From: Bacillota bacterium
GTDB lineage: Bacteria > Bacillota > Clostridia > Christensenellales > CAG-138
Assembly: GCA_016286445.1 (NCBI GenBank)
Contig: JAEESS010000001.1
Span: 94,376 to 158,375 of the forward strand
Direction of reading: 5' to 3'
DNA: 64,000 nucleotides
The stretch's first letter is position 1; each line of letters opens with the position of its first letter. The notes under the pieces are model-generated. The model ran no database searches. It was not told where the DNA came from and saw only the letters and a program-made list of their open reading frames with translations. Positions 9,398-17,858 of the stretch are shown here, one piece after another. The position numbers and the translations under genes were made by a program.

Positions 9398-10446
9398 TCA
9401 TTCATAAACAAAAGCTTCTGCACAACATGCAGACGCTCGTACAGGCTGTGCATGCGCAGGGCGTACAGATCGCATTGGTGTCAAAAGTGGTATGCGCTCA
9501 CCCTGCTGTGATCGACTGTATCAATCAAAGCGGCTGCGATATGCTTGCGGATTCCAGAACCGAGAATCTGTGGAGTGCGGATACAAGGCTTCCGAAGCTT
9601 ATGCTTCGGATCGGCATGCCGGAAGCTGCGGAAGAGATCGTACGCGGATCCGATATCAGTCTCGAAAGCGAGACAGATACGATCCTTGCACTCGAACAGG
9701 CAGCGGCAAAGCTTGATCGCAAGCATCGCGTGATCCTCATGATTGATCTCGGAGACCTCAGAGAAGGCATCTTTTTCAAGGATTGGGACCTGATCCTAAA
9801 CACGGCGGAAACCGTCAAGAATTGTCCGCATCTCGAGCTTTACGGCACCGGCACGAATCTGACATGCTACGGTTCGGTTCTGCCGGATCGGGACAACCTC
9901 GGCACGCTTGTTTCGATCACGGAACGTCTGCGGAATGAGCTCTCCCTCCCCATCCCCGTGATCTCGGGCGGGAACAGCACGTCTCTGCAGCTTCTGTTCG
10001 ACGGCACGCTGCCGAAAGGGATCAACCATCTTCGCCTCGGAGAATCCGCAATGTGCGGCATGATCCCGGGAACCTATACGCCGATCGAGGGCTGCAGTCA
10101 GGATGCGTTCGAGCTTTGCGCAACGATTGCGGAATGCAAAATCAAACCCTCCTACCCCATCGGCACATTGAGCCGGAATGCGTTCGGTGAAACGGTCGAA
10201 TATGTCGACAAGGGCATGATGCGGCGCGCGATCGCCGCGATCGGCAGACAGGACGTCCGCACGGACGGACTGACGCCGAAGGATCCCCGGATCGAGATCC
10301 TCGGCGCAAGCTCCGATCATCTGATCCTGGATTTAACGAATGCGCCGGAATACCGTGTAGGCGATACAGTTTCCTTCGGGCTCGATTACGGTGCGCTGCT
10401 TTCCGCAAGCACAAGCGTATACGTTCATAAGGAGGTCGCGGACTGA
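9376..10446 (+). CDS. orr: ornithine racemase
   Basis: A 356-residue PLP enzyme of the alanine-racemase N-terminal fold. The PLP lysine is in LVSKVVCAHP (Lys37). It interconverts L- and D-ornithine, supplying the D-isomer that OraSE needs. The start at 9376 has GAAGGAGA just upstream and lies inside the end of the reactivase gene. Length matches known ornithine racemases and context excludes alanine racemase. The stop overlaps the birA start by one base (TGATG). Confidence 0.93.
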   Translation: MERNPKLIIHKQKLLHNMQTLVQAVHAQGVQIALVSKVVCAHPAVIDCINQSGCDMLADSRTENLWSADTRLPKLMLRIGMPEAAEEIVRGSDISLESETDTILALEQAAAKLDRKHRVILMIDLGDLREGIFFKDWDLILNTAETVKNCPHLELYGTGTNLTCYGSVLPDRDNLGTLVSITERLRNELSLPIPVISGGNSTSLQLLFDGTLPKGINHLRLGESAMCGMIPGTYTPIEGCSQDAFELCATIAECKIKPSYPIGTLSRNAFGETVEYVDKGMMRRAIAAIGRQDVRTDGLTPKDPRIEILGASSDHLILDLTNAPEYRVGDTVSFGLDYGALLSASTSVYVHKEVAD

Positions 10447-11180
10447 TGGCGACGCTGTCGTATAAGATCCATACGGTCGAATCCGTCAAATCGACCAACT
10501 CAACGGTCAAAGCTTTGGCAAAGGACGGCGCGCCGGAAGGATATGTGCTTACAGCCTCGATGCAGACCAACGGACGAGGACGTCTGAACCGCGTCTTCTT
10601 TTCGCCAAAAGGGACCGGACTATATGTCTCCATCCTTCTGCGCCCGGAATGCAGGCTTGCGCCATATGCATTGACCTGCATGAGCGCGGTTGCGCTCGCG
10701 GATACGGTCCGCACGTTCGGAATAGACTGCGGGATCAAGTGGGTCAACGATCTCTATGTGGACAACAGAAAGACGGCAGGCATACTTGTGGAGAGCGCGT
10801 TGAATCAGGACGGAAGCTTTTTGTATGCGGTCGTCGGGATCGGCGTGAATCTGTTTCCGCCGGAAGAAGGCTTCCCGGAACCCATTGCAAACAAAGCTGC
10901 AGCGCTGTTTTCATGCGCGCCGGACGAAGAAGTGCGAAAACTGTTTTTGAAGCGGCTGCTGCTGCGGTTCAAGCGATACTATGAACAGCTGCCGGACATC
11001 ACATTCTTCGACGCTTACAGGGACCGGCTGATCGGGATCGGATCCAGAGTGCTCGTTTCGGAACCGGACGGAATGCGATACGGTACGTCGATCGGGATCG
11101 ATCGGGATTTTCAGCTGCTTGTGCGATTTGACGACGGAACGGAAGCAGCGCTCGACCGAGGAGACGTAACTTTGCTGTAA
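10446..11180 (+). CDS. birA: biotin-[acetyl-CoA-carboxylase] ligase
   Basis: A 244-residue biotin protein ligase. The biotinyl-AMP loop is GRGR (residues 43-46) and the catalytic lysine lies in KWVND (Lys98); a small C-terminal SH3-like domain follows. It lacks the N-terminal helix-turn-helix of bifunctional BirA, so it is a pure ligase, not a repressor. One-base overlap with orr makes it the last gene of the ornithine operon, an unexpected partner because no biotin enzyme is encoded nearby. Confidence 0.93.
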   Translation: MATLSYKIHTVESVKSTNSTVKALAKDGAPEGYVLTASMQTNGRGRLNRVFFSPKGTGLYVSILLRPECRLAPYALTCMSAVALADTVRTFGIDCGIKWVNDLYVDNRKTAGILVESALNQDGSFLYAVVGIGVNLFPPEEGFPEPIANKAAALFSCAPDEEVRKLFLKRLLLRFKRYYEQLPDITFFDAYRDRLIGIGSRVLVSEPDGMRYGTSIGIDRDFQLLVRFDDGTEAALDRGDVTLL

Positions 11181-11183
11181 ACA

Positions 11184-11215
11184 GAAAGAATACCCTTTCA
11201 GCGGGTATTCTTTTC
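11184..11215. terminator. bidirectional terminator between birA and the amidohydrolase gene
   Basis: Stem AGAATACCC (11187-11195) with GGGTATTCT (11203-11211), flanked by A-rich left and T-rich right arms, so it can stop the convergent transcripts from both sides. Confidence 0.85.
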
Positions 11216-11216
11216 T

Positions 11217-12569
11217 TTATAGACAGCTCAAGAATCGCTTGAGCTCGTTCTGCGATAAGCGGATCAAAGCATCTTCGTCGACATTGACCAACGTACCGTC
11301 GCGTACGGTAAGTCTGCCGTTGACAAAGACCAGATCGCACGGACGGTGGTAACCGACGTTTCCGAACAGATCCAAAGGATTGTCGACAGCGCACAGAAGA
11401 TCGCTCGAACGTTTTCGGATCGCAAACAGATCCGCGGCCTTTCCTTCCTCGATCGAACCGAGATCGCTGCGACCGAGGACCTTGGCACTTCCGGACGTTG
11501 CAAGCTTCAGAATCCGATATCCGTTCGGGGCGCGTTTGCCCCAAGTCAGACGATGCACAAGATATGCGCTTCGCATTTCGTCCATCAGATCGGATCCGTC
11601 GTTGCTTGCGGAGCCGTCTACGGCAAGACCGACCGGAATGCCGCGGTCGAGCATATCCGGCAGCCGCATGACGCCGCTCGAAAGCTTCATATTGGAGACG
11701 GGACAATGCGCGATCTTTGTTCCGGTTTCCGCAATTGCGTCAAGCTCTCGGTCGTTGAAATGGATACCGTGCGCATAGAACACATCCGGACCGGTCCAGC
11801 CGAGCGAAGCAATGTAATCGAACGGTCGTTTTCCGAAAACAGCCGTTGTATAGGCTTCCTCGTCCTTGGTTTCGCAAAGATGCGTATGCATCTGTACACC
11901 GTATCTGCGAGCCAGGTTTGCGCTTTCCCGATAAAGCGCTGACGACGCCGAAAAAGGCGAGCAGGGCGCAAGGACGAGCCTCCGCATGGAAAAACGCTTT
12001 GCGTCGTGAAACTGTCGGATCGCGTCTTCACTGTCCTTCAGGATCTCGTCTGCCGTCTGTACGACGGAATCGGGCGGCAGTCCTCCGTCCTTTTCGGACA
12101 GATCCATGCTTCCGCGCGACGCGTGCATGCGAATGCCGAGAATGCCTGCGGCTTCAAACTGCGCTGCCAGAAGGTTGCCGGATCCTTTCGGGAACACATA
12201 ATGGTGATCAAAACAGGTCGTGCAGCCGAACCGCATCAATTCCGCCATGCCTGCGCAGGAACTCAAAAAAACCGTTTGTTCATTCAGGTTTTTCCAAACG
12301 CCGTATAGTGCTTTCAGCCAGTCGAACAGCTCATAATCCTGCACCTTATGAAGGTTCCGGGTAAAATACTGATACAGATGATGATGCACATTGATCAGTC
12401 CCGGATAAACGATCATATCGGAACAGTCATATTCTTCGTCCGGGATACGGTCAAGCGGTCCGACTTTGATGATCCCGCCGTTTTCCAGCCACAGATCGGT
12501 TTGATGCCATACTCGGTCGCAATCGTCACAGGTTACGATCGTATCGACGTTTTTCAGGCGCGTAAGCAT
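11217..12569 (-). CDS. amidohydrolase, probable 8-oxoguanine deaminase
   Basis: A 450-residue metal-dependent hydrolase of the AtzB/TrzN/8-oxoguanine-deaminase group. Metal ligands are visible in PGLINVHHHL (His62-64), MHTHLCE and YAHGIHF, with a late Asp in LAVDGSASNDGS. The phrases RGSMDLSEKDGGLPPDS and VDGSASNDGS match 8-oxoguanine deaminases better than cytosine or chlorohydrolase members. It should deaminate 8-oxoguanine to urate and ammonia. An AGGTGA ribosome site precedes the ATG. It is a single-gene transcript, convergent with birA and divergent from ecfA1. Substrate is inferred; another purine or triazine is possible. Confidence 0.78.
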   Translation of the reverse strand: MLTRLKNVDTIVTCDDCDRVWHQTDLWLENGGIIKVGPLDRIPDEEYDCSDMIVYPGLINVHHHLYQYFTRNLHKVQDYELFDWLKALYGVWKNLNEQTVFLSSCAGMAELMRFGCTTCFDHHYVFPKGSGNLLAAQFEAAGILGIRMHASRGSMDLSEKDGGLPPDSVVQTADEILKDSEDAIRQFHDAKRFSMRRLVLAPCSPFSASSALYRESANLARRYGVQMHTHLCETKDEEAYTTAVFGKRPFDYIASLGWTGPDVFYAHGIHFNDRELDAIAETGTKIAHCPVSNMKLSSGVMRLPDMLDRGIPVGLAVDGSASNDGSDLMDEMRSAYLVHRLTWGKRAPNGYRILKLATSGSAKVLGRSDLGSIEEGKAADLFAIRKRSSDLLCAVDNPLDLFGNVGYHRPCDLVFVNGRLTVRDGTLVNVDEDALIRLSQNELKRFLSCL

Positions 12570-12604
12570 CGGAAATCACCTCCGATCCGATTATAACAAA
12601 CTTC

Positions 12605-12633
12605 TTGAAAAATAAACAGTCCTAATGTATACT
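12605..12633 (+). promoter_or_regulatory. promoter of the ecf-truA-tadA operon
   Basis: TTGAAA (12605-12610), 17 bases, TATACT (12628-12633). The predicted transcript start coincides with an in-frame ATG at 12639, 24 bases before the start preferred for ecfA1. Confidence 0.7.
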
Positions 12634-12662
12634 GTAATATGAAATTTTATGCGGAGAAATCC

Positions 12663-13490
12663 ATGATACGATTTGATCACGTTACATTTCAATACGAAAA
12701 AGCACTGTCCCCTGCGCTATCGGATATCGATCTCACGATCAACGAAGGCGAGTTTGTAGCAGTCGTCGGGCACAACGGAAGCGGCAAGAGCACGCTTGCA
12801 AAGCATGTCAACGGATTGCTGCTGCCGACGCAGGGAACCGTGACCGTCTGCGGTATGGAGACGTCGAATGAAGATGTGCTCCTCAATATCCGGCAAAAGG
12901 TCGGAATGGCGTTTCAGAATCCCGACAATCAGCTTGTTACAACGATCGTCGAAGAGGACGTTGCCTTCGGTCCGGAAAACCTCGGGATCGATCCGAACGA
13001 GATCCGAACCCGCGTGGACGAAGCGCTTGCATCCGTCGGCATGACGGAGTATGCGTCGTTTGCCGTGCATCATCTGTCCGGCGGACAGAAGCAGCGGATC
13101 GCCATCGCCGGCATCCTTGCGCTGAAGCCGCAGATCCTTGTGCTGGACGAGGCGAGCGCAATGCTGGATCCGAACGGACGCGCCGAGCTTTTGGAAACGG
13201 TTCATAAGCTTCACAAGGAAGGCATGACGATCCTGATGGTCACGCAATACATGGAAGAAACGACCGGCTGCGACCGCATCGTCGTCATGAACCGTGGGAA
13301 GGTCGTACTTGACGGAAAACCGGAAGAGGTCTTTCAACATACCGATCTTTTGTTCGAAAGCAACCTTGTCCCGCCGGAAACCGTATCCGTCCGGGATGCG
13401 TTGAGATCGATGGGTTACGCACTGTCAGACAAGGCAATGACGGCAGAGCAGCTTGCGGAGGAATTATGTCCATTGTTATCAATCATCTGA
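12663..13490 (+). CDS. ecfA1: energy-coupling factor transporter ATPase 1
   Basis: A 275-residue ABC ATPase of the CbiO/EcfA type. Walker A is GHNGSGKST, the signature LSGGQKQR, Walker B ILVLDEA. With EcfA2 and EcfT it powers uptake of vitamins or metals bound by separate S components. The start at 12663 is chosen for its GGAG site; an upstream in-frame ATG at 12639 sits exactly where the mRNA should begin and would add eight residues. It overlaps ecfA2 by 25 bases. No S component is encoded nearby, as is usual for a shared (group II) module. Confidence 0.93.
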   Translation: MIRFDHVTFQYEKALSPALSDIDLTINEGEFVAVVGHNGSGKSTLAKHVNGLLLPTQGTVTVCGMETSNEDVLLNIRQKVGMAFQNPDNQLVTTIVEEDVAFGPENLGIDPNEIRTRVDEALASVGMTEYASFAVHHLSGGQKQRIAIAGILALKPQILVLDEASAMLDPNGRAELLETVHKLHKEGMTILMVTQYMEETTGCDRIVVMNRGKVVLDGKPEEVFQHTDLLFESNLVPPETVSVRDALRSMGYALSDKAMTAEQLAEELCPLLSII

Positions 13491-14317
13491 CATTCGCCTA
13501 TACGCAGGGCGGCAAGCCGCTGGAACCGACGCTGAAGGATCTGTGCTTCACCATCGAAGAAGGCAGTTTTTTGGGGATCATCGGTCATACCGGCAGCGGG
13601 AAATCGACATTTGTGAAGCATCTCAACGGTCTTCTTCCCTGCGAAAAAGGAACAGTCGTCGTAGACGGACACGATCTTTCGCAGAAAAGCGAACGGAAAA
13701 CGGTCCGTGCCTTAGTCGGCATGGTATTCCAATACCCGGAATATCAGCTGTTTGCGGAAACCGTCTTCGAGGATGCGGCATTCGGTCCGCGGAATATGAA
13801 GCTGGACGAAGCCGAAGTGAAAAGCCGAGTGGTCAACGCAATGACGCTTGTCGGTCTTGATCCGGAGCGCTTTTCCGAGCGATCTCCCTTTGAGCTTTCC
13901 GGCGGTGAACGGCGCAGAGCTGCGATCGCCGGCGTGCTTGCCATGCATCCGAAATACCTTGTTTTGGACGAACCGATGGCAGGACTCGATCCGCTCGGAA
14001 GACGGGAAATCCTTTCTCTTCTGGAAAAGCTGCGTTCGGAATCCGGTTGTACGATCATCATGATCTCGCATTCGATGGACGACATTGCAAACCATGCAAC
14101 AAAGGTCCTTGTGCTCGATCAAGGCAGTCTGCTGATGTACGATACGCCGCAGAGCGTCTTCTCGAATGCCGATCAGCTGCAGCGGATCGGGCTTTCGGTT
14201 CCGGGCATTACAAAGATCTGTGTCGAGATGAATCGCAGGGGTGTTCCCATCCCCGCCTCCATCTGCACGGAAGACGCGTTTTTGGATTGGTTCCGGGAGG
14301 GCAGACAGCATGCGTGA
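13466..14317 (+). CDS. ecfA2: energy-coupling factor transporter ATPase 2
   Basis: A 283-residue partner ATPase with Walker A GHTGSGKST, the Q-loop region VFQYPEYQLF typical of EcfA2, signature LSGGERRR and Walker B LVLDEPMAGLD. It pairs with EcfA1 as a heterodimer that drives EcfT. It overlaps ecfA1 by 25 bases and ecfT by eight. Length is normal and all ATPase motifs are intact. Confidence 0.93.
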   Translation: MSIVINHLTFAYTQGGKPLEPTLKDLCFTIEEGSFLGIIGHTGSGKSTFVKHLNGLLPCEKGTVVVDGHDLSQKSERKTVRALVGMVFQYPEYQLFAETVFEDAAFGPRNMKLDEAEVKSRVVNAMTLVGLDPERFSERSPFELSGGERRRAAIAGVLAMHPKYLVLDEPMAGLDPLGRREILSLLEKLRSESGCTIIMISHSMDDIANHATKVLVLDQGSLLMYDTPQSVFSNADQLQRIGLSVPGITKICVEMNRRGVPIPASICTEDAFLDWFREGRQHA

Positions 14318-15113
14318 TATAACGCTCGGTCAGTTTGTTGCCGGCAATTCCGTCATTCACAGGCTCGATCCGCGTACAAAGATCGGCATGATGATCCTGT
14401 ATATCGTTATGACGTTCCTTGTAAAAAAGATCTGGCTGATGACGGTTCCGTTTGCCTATCTGGTGCTGGAGCTGATCCTGTCCGGGATCTCACTTCGGTA
14501 TATCGTCAATTCTCTGAAGCCGATCCGGTTTCTGCTGATTTTCATGTTCATCCTGAATCTGTTCTTTACAAAGGGCGAACATGTTTGGCTGGACCTCGGA
14601 TTCTGGCAATTGACCGGTGAAGCGGTGCTGCAGTCCTTTTTCCTTTCCATCCGGATCATTCTGTTGGTTGCAGGCGCTTCGATGCTGACGCTGACGACAT
14701 CTCCGATCGCGCTGACGGACGGATTGGAAAAGCTTCTGTCGCCGTTGAAGATCTTTCATTTCCCAGCGCATGAGCTTGCCATGATGATGACGATCGCGCT
14801 TCGATTCGTTCCGACTCTGATGGACGAATCCGAGAAGATCCGCAACGCACAGATGTCGCGCGGCGCCGATTTTGAAAGCGGAAACATCTTCAAGCGGGTC
14901 AAAAGCATGATCCCCATTCTAATCCCGTTATTTGTTTCCTCCTTCCGCAAGGCGGATGAGCTTGCAACTGCGATGGAATCCCGCTGCTACCACGGCGGCG
15001 ACGGCAGGACAAGACTTCATCAGCTGAAATTCCGAAAGGAAGATCTGTTTGCAATTCTGATCACGCTTGTGTTTGTTGCTTCGCTGATCGTTGCGATGAT
15101 TCTGCTGCCATGA
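14310..15113 (+). CDS. ecfT: energy-coupling factor transporter transmembrane protein
   Basis: A 267-residue membrane protein with several transmembrane segments and the paired Ala-Arg-Gly-type coupling motif region, seen here as NAQMSRGADFE and MESRCYHGG near residues 190-235, where EcfT docks the two ATPases. The start at 14310 follows GGGAGG inside the ecfA2 end. The stop overlaps the truA start (ATGA). Confidence 0.93.
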   Translation: MRDITLGQFVAGNSVIHRLDPRTKIGMMILYIVMTFLVKKIWLMTVPFAYLVLELILSGISLRYIVNSLKPIRFLLIFMFILNLFFTKGEHVWLDLGFWQLTGEAVLQSFFLSIRIILLVAGASMLTLTTSPIALTDGLEKLLSPLKIFHFPAHELAMMMTIALRFVPTLMDESEKIRNAQMSRGADFESGNIFKRVKSMIPILIPLFVSSFRKADELATAMESRCYHGGDGRTRLHQLKFRKEDLFAILITLVFVASLIVAMILLP

Positions 15114-15880
15114 GACGGATACGAACGATCATTTCCTATGACGGAACCGGATATGTCGGTTGGCAGGTACAGCCGAACGGCGTATCCGTGCAGGCGCTTT
15201 TGGAAAAAGCGCTCTTTGAACTGACCGGCGAGCAAATCCGTGTTGAGGGCTCCGGCAGAACGGACAGCGGCGTGCATGCAAAAGCACAGGTCGCGCATTT
15301 CGATACGGAAGCGCGAATGGCAGCCGATAAGTTTGCTATCGCCATGAACATGCATCTGCCGCCGGATATCCGTGTTCTGTTCTCCGAAGAATGCGATCCG
15401 TCGTTCCATGCAAGGTTTTCCGCGAAAAGAAAAACTTATCGGTATACGGTACAGCTCGGACCGCATGCCGACGTGTTCTTGAGAACCACTTCGCTGCATC
15501 TGCATTATATGCCGGATGAAAAAGCGATGCAGAAGGCAGCGGGCTATGTGATCGGCACACATGATTTCAACGCATTTAAGTGCGCGGACAGCGCCATGGA
15601 GAACACGGTTCGTACCATCGAGCGCTCGGAATGGACACGAGACGGAAATTTGCTTGTTTATACGGTTGAAGGAAACGGTTTCCTCTATAATATGGTTCGG
15701 ATCCTCGTCGGCACCATGCTGGAGATCGGCAGCGGAAAACGCAAGCCGGAGGATCTTTTGAACGCGATCAATAACGGAAACCGTAAGGACGCCGGCGCGA
15801 CCGCTCCCGCGCACGGACTTTGTCTGTGCCGCGTCGTTTATCCGGACTTCGATACCGAGGAGGTATTGCATCGTGGATGA
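15110..15880 (+). CDS. truA: tRNA pseudouridine(38-40) synthase
   Basis: A 256-residue TruA with the catalytic Asp in GSGRTDSGVHA (Asp52). It isomerises uridines 38-40 in the anticodon arm of tRNA. The ecfA1-ecfA2-ecfT-truA order is a long-known Firmicutes arrangement. Four-base overlap with ecfT and eight-base overlap with tadA. Confidence 0.95.
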   Translation: MRRIRTIISYDGTGYVGWQVQPNGVSVQALLEKALFELTGEQIRVEGSGRTDSGVHAKAQVAHFDTEARMAADKFAIAMNMHLPPDIRVLFSEECDPSFHARFSAKRKTYRYTVQLGPHADVFLRTTSLHLHYMPDEKAMQKAAGYVIGTHDFNAFKCADSAMENTVRTIERSEWTRDGNLLVYTVEGNGFLYNMVRILVGTMLEIGSGKRKPEDLLNAINNGNRKDAGATAPAHGLCLCRVVYPDFDTEEVLHRG

Positions 15881-16316
15881 TCGCAAATGGATGCGGATCG
15901 CTTTGGAAGAAGCCGAATCCGCGATGCAGGAAGCGGAAGTGCCTGTCGGCGCTGTGATCGTAAAAGATGACGCTGTGATTTCACACGCGCACAATCTTTG
16001 CGCTTTCCGCAAGGATCCGACTGCGCACGCCGAAATGCTTGTATTGAAAGAAGCGTATCAAAAGCTGGGCTCCCTTCAAGACTGCACGCTCTATGTAACG
16101 CTGGAGCCTTGCGCAATGTGTGTCGGCGCGATGCTGCATATGCGTCTCCCTCGTCTTGTTTACGGAGCGTTCGATCCCGCATGCGGATGCTGCGGATCAA
16201 GAGTCGATCTCGGAGATCATTGGTTTGAAAGCAGTATCGAAACGACGGGCGGGATTCTCGAAGAAGACGCCTCCGCGATCCTGAAAGGATTCTTTTCTTC
16301 GGTCAGAAAGAAATAA
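15873..16316 (+). CDS. tadA: tRNA-specific adenosine deaminase
   Basis: A 147-residue deaminase that makes inosine at the wobble base of tRNA-Arg. Zinc and catalytic residues are visible: TAHAEM (His52, Glu54) and PCAMC (Cys80, Cys83). The start is a GTG at 15873 with GAGGAGG upstream, inside the truA end. Full length for TadA. Last gene of the ecf operon, with tRNA-Ser just downstream under its own promoter. Confidence 0.94.
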   Translation: MDDRKWMRIALEEAESAMQEAEVPVGAVIVKDDAVISHAHNLCAFRKDPTAHAEMLVLKEAYQKLGSLQDCTLYVTLEPCAMCVGAMLHMRLPRLVYGAFDPACGCCGSRVDLGDHWFESSIETTGGILEEDASAILKGFFSSVRKK

Positions 16317-16319
16317 TAG

Positions 16320-16348
16320 TTGCATTTTCCGCTCGAATGCGTTATACT
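16320..16348 (+). promoter_or_regulatory. promoter of tRNA-Ser
   Basis: TTGCAT (16320-16325), 17 bases, TATACT (16343-16348), 15 bases before the mature 5' end of the tRNA. Confidence 0.65.
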
Positions 16349-16363
16349 ACGAAAGACGCACAC

Positions 16364-16457
16364 GGAGACGTATCGAAGTGGTCATAACGAGAACGACTCG
16401 AAATCGTTTGACTGGTGATGAGCCGGTCCGTGGGTTCGAATCCCACCGTCTCCGCCA
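16364..16457 (+). tRNA. tRNA-Ser (anticodon CGA)
   Basis: A 94-base class II tRNA. The acceptor stem pairs GGAGACG (16364-16370) with CGTCTCC (16447-16453), discriminator G, and CCA is encoded (16455-16457). The anticodon stem AACGA/TCGTT holds the loop CTCGAAA, giving anticodon CGA, which reads UCG. The long variable arm and GGGTTCGAATCCC T-arm are as expected for tRNA-Ser. Confidence 0.96.
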
Positions 16458-16458
16458 G

Positions 16459-16484
16459 AAAAAGCAGCCGAAAGGCTGCTTTTT
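16459..16484 (+). terminator. terminator after tRNA-Ser
   Basis: Perfect 11-bp stem AAAAAGCAGCC/GGCTGCTTTTT around a GAAA loop, two bases after the encoded CCA. Confidence 0.92.
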
Positions 16485-16488
16485 CAGT

Positions 16489-16632
16489 TATATTCGCCTT
16501 CGACGAGTGAGATTGCCGCGCAGTGATATTCGGCAGACGCCGAGTGATATTGCGCTGCGCGCAGTTTGGGAGGCGAATATACTGTCACTGCCCCGCAGGA
16601 ACAATATCACTTCGTCGCAGACGTAATATCAC
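16489..16632. repeat. palindromic intergenic repeat with GTGATATT units
   Basis: A perfect 11-bp inverted repeat, TATATTCGCCT (16489-16499) and AGGCGAATATA (16571-16581), encloses three units related to GTGATATT (16507, 16523, 16544). Two reverse-oriented units, AATATCAC, follow at 16603 and 16625. The whole can fold as a long branched hairpin and resembles REP- or MITE-like intergenic elements. The remaining stretch to 16834 is AT-rich with no gene I can support. Confidence 0.7.
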
Positions 16633-16834
16633 TTATAACTTGAATACAACTTTTTCATATGATAGATTTCAATCGATATTATACCGGCGACTGACAGTGT
16701 TCTCCGTGATAAATCCAATGAGTTTGCTAAGCAGGTTGTCATTCTTTGCAGATCGATCAAACAGGAACACCGCCAATCTGTTGCTATTTTGCCGAAATAA
16801 AGGAAATACAGTATATATTTCTTTCTGCTTCTCA

Positions 16835-16863
16835 TTGACTAAATGTGATATACGATGTAAAAT
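16835..16863 (+). promoter_or_regulatory. promoter of the DUF4234/DUF2752 gene pair
   Basis: TTGACT (16835-16840), 17 bases, TAAAAT (16858-16863), followed by AGGAGG and the ATG at 16888. Confidence 0.7.
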
Positions 16864-16887
16864 AATAAAAAAACAGGAGGCATTCAT

Positions 16888-17400
16888 ATGGCATTTTGCA
16901 GCAATTGCGGGGCGAATATTCCCGAAGGAAACAAATTCTGCGCAAACTGCGGCGCACCGGTCTCCGGCACTGCCGAACCGACACGCAGCGCGGAAGAAAC
17001 CACCAACAGCACGAACACGAATACGACCGTCATCGGCGGCTACCGTGTCAACATCAAGAAGCGCGAGATCGCGGTTGCAGTCATCCTCTCGATCGTGACA
17101 TGCGGTATCTACGGACTGATCTGGTTCATCAACATCATCAACGACCTGAACACCGCGGCACAGACGCCTGATGACAAGTCTGCGGGCATGATCATTCTGC
17201 TGACCATCGTTACCTGCGGCATCTATGGCTACATCTGGCTCTACAAGGCGGGCGAGAAGGTCGACAAGATCAGAGGACTGAACGGCGAAGCTTCGCAGGA
17301 TTCCAGCTTGCTCTATCTGCTTCTTGCAATCTTCGGTCTCAGCATCGTCGATTACTGCCTGATCCAGTTTGAGCTGAATAAGGTCGCAGCGCAGGGCTGA
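16888..17400 (+). CDS. zinc-ribbon plus DUF4234 membrane protein
   Basis: A 170-residue protein. The N-terminus MAFCSNCG...CANCG (Cys4, Cys7 and a second pair near residues 18-21) is a zinc ribbon; a Ser/Thr/Asn-rich linker follows; then a DUF4234-type membrane domain with two similar TCGIYG hairpins (residues 70-77 and 109-115) and a last helix near residues 139-158. Function unknown. It shares its opening with the zinc-ribbon membrane protein at 61.1-62.0 kb. One-base overlap with the DUF2752 gene. Confidence 0.8.
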   Translation: MAFCSNCGANIPEGNKFCANCGAPVSGTAEPTRSAEETTNSTNTNTTVIGGYRVNIKKREIAVAVILSIVTCGIYGLIWFINIINDLNTAAQTPDDKSAGMIILLTIVTCGIYGYIWLYKAGEKVDKIRGLNGEASQDSSLLYLLLAIFGLSIVDYCLIQFELNKVAAQG

Positions 17401-17777
17401 TGCGCGCAAGGATCAAAAAAGTCTGTATCATTGGCGCAGCCGTTCTTTTGAGCGGCTGCGCTTATGCTGTATTCTTCATAAAAACAGGCGTCGGCATCCC
17501 CTGTCTGTTTCATCTGATCACCGGATTCAAATGTCCCGGCTGCGGGATCACCCGAATGCTGATCAGCCTTCTTAAGCTGGATCTTCCCGCTGCATTTCAA
17601 TACAATGCCGCGGTCCTCTGTCTTCTTCCTTTTCTCTTTCCCTTGCTTGTATACTGGGTTTATCGATATATTCGATACGGATTTCACCAAAATCCGAAGC
17701 CGATTGAAGCAATATGCTGGGTATTTGTGGCGATCCTGCTCGTTTGGGGCGTTGTTCGCAACGTGATCGGCATGTAA
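17400..17777 (+). CDS. DUF2752 membrane protein
   Basis: A 125-residue protein with three hydrophobic segments and the family hallmark CPGCGITRM after the first helix. The Cys motif suggests metal or redox binding at the membrane. The family often follows zinc-ribbon or DUF4234 proteins, and here it overlaps one by a single base, so the two are probably made together. No function is known. Confidence 0.8.
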   Translation: MRARIKKVCIIGAAVLLSGCAYAVFFIKTGVGIPCLFHLITGFKCPGCGITRMLISLLKLDLPAAFQYNAAVLCLLPFLFPLLVYWVYRYIRYGFHQNPKPIEAICWVFVAILLVWGVVRNVIGM

Positions 17778-17801
17778 ACCGCCGTTTTACGAACATTTTT
17801 C

Positions 17802-17830
17802 TTGCTTTTTACAACGGTATTCGCTATAAT
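17802..17830 (+). promoter_or_regulatory. promoter of the phosphofructokinase gene
   Basis: TTGCTT (17802-17807), 17 bases, perfect TATAAT (17825-17830), then GGAGG before the ATG at 17859. Confidence 0.75.
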
Positions 17831-17858
17831 ATACAGGCATTTTGAACTGGAGGCTACT

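Noticed and set aside
16629..16835. A short minus-strand frame in the AT-rich gap before the DUF4234 gene
   Set aside because: No ribosome site, no recognisable family, and it overlaps the repeat; a degraded gene remnant cannot be shown.
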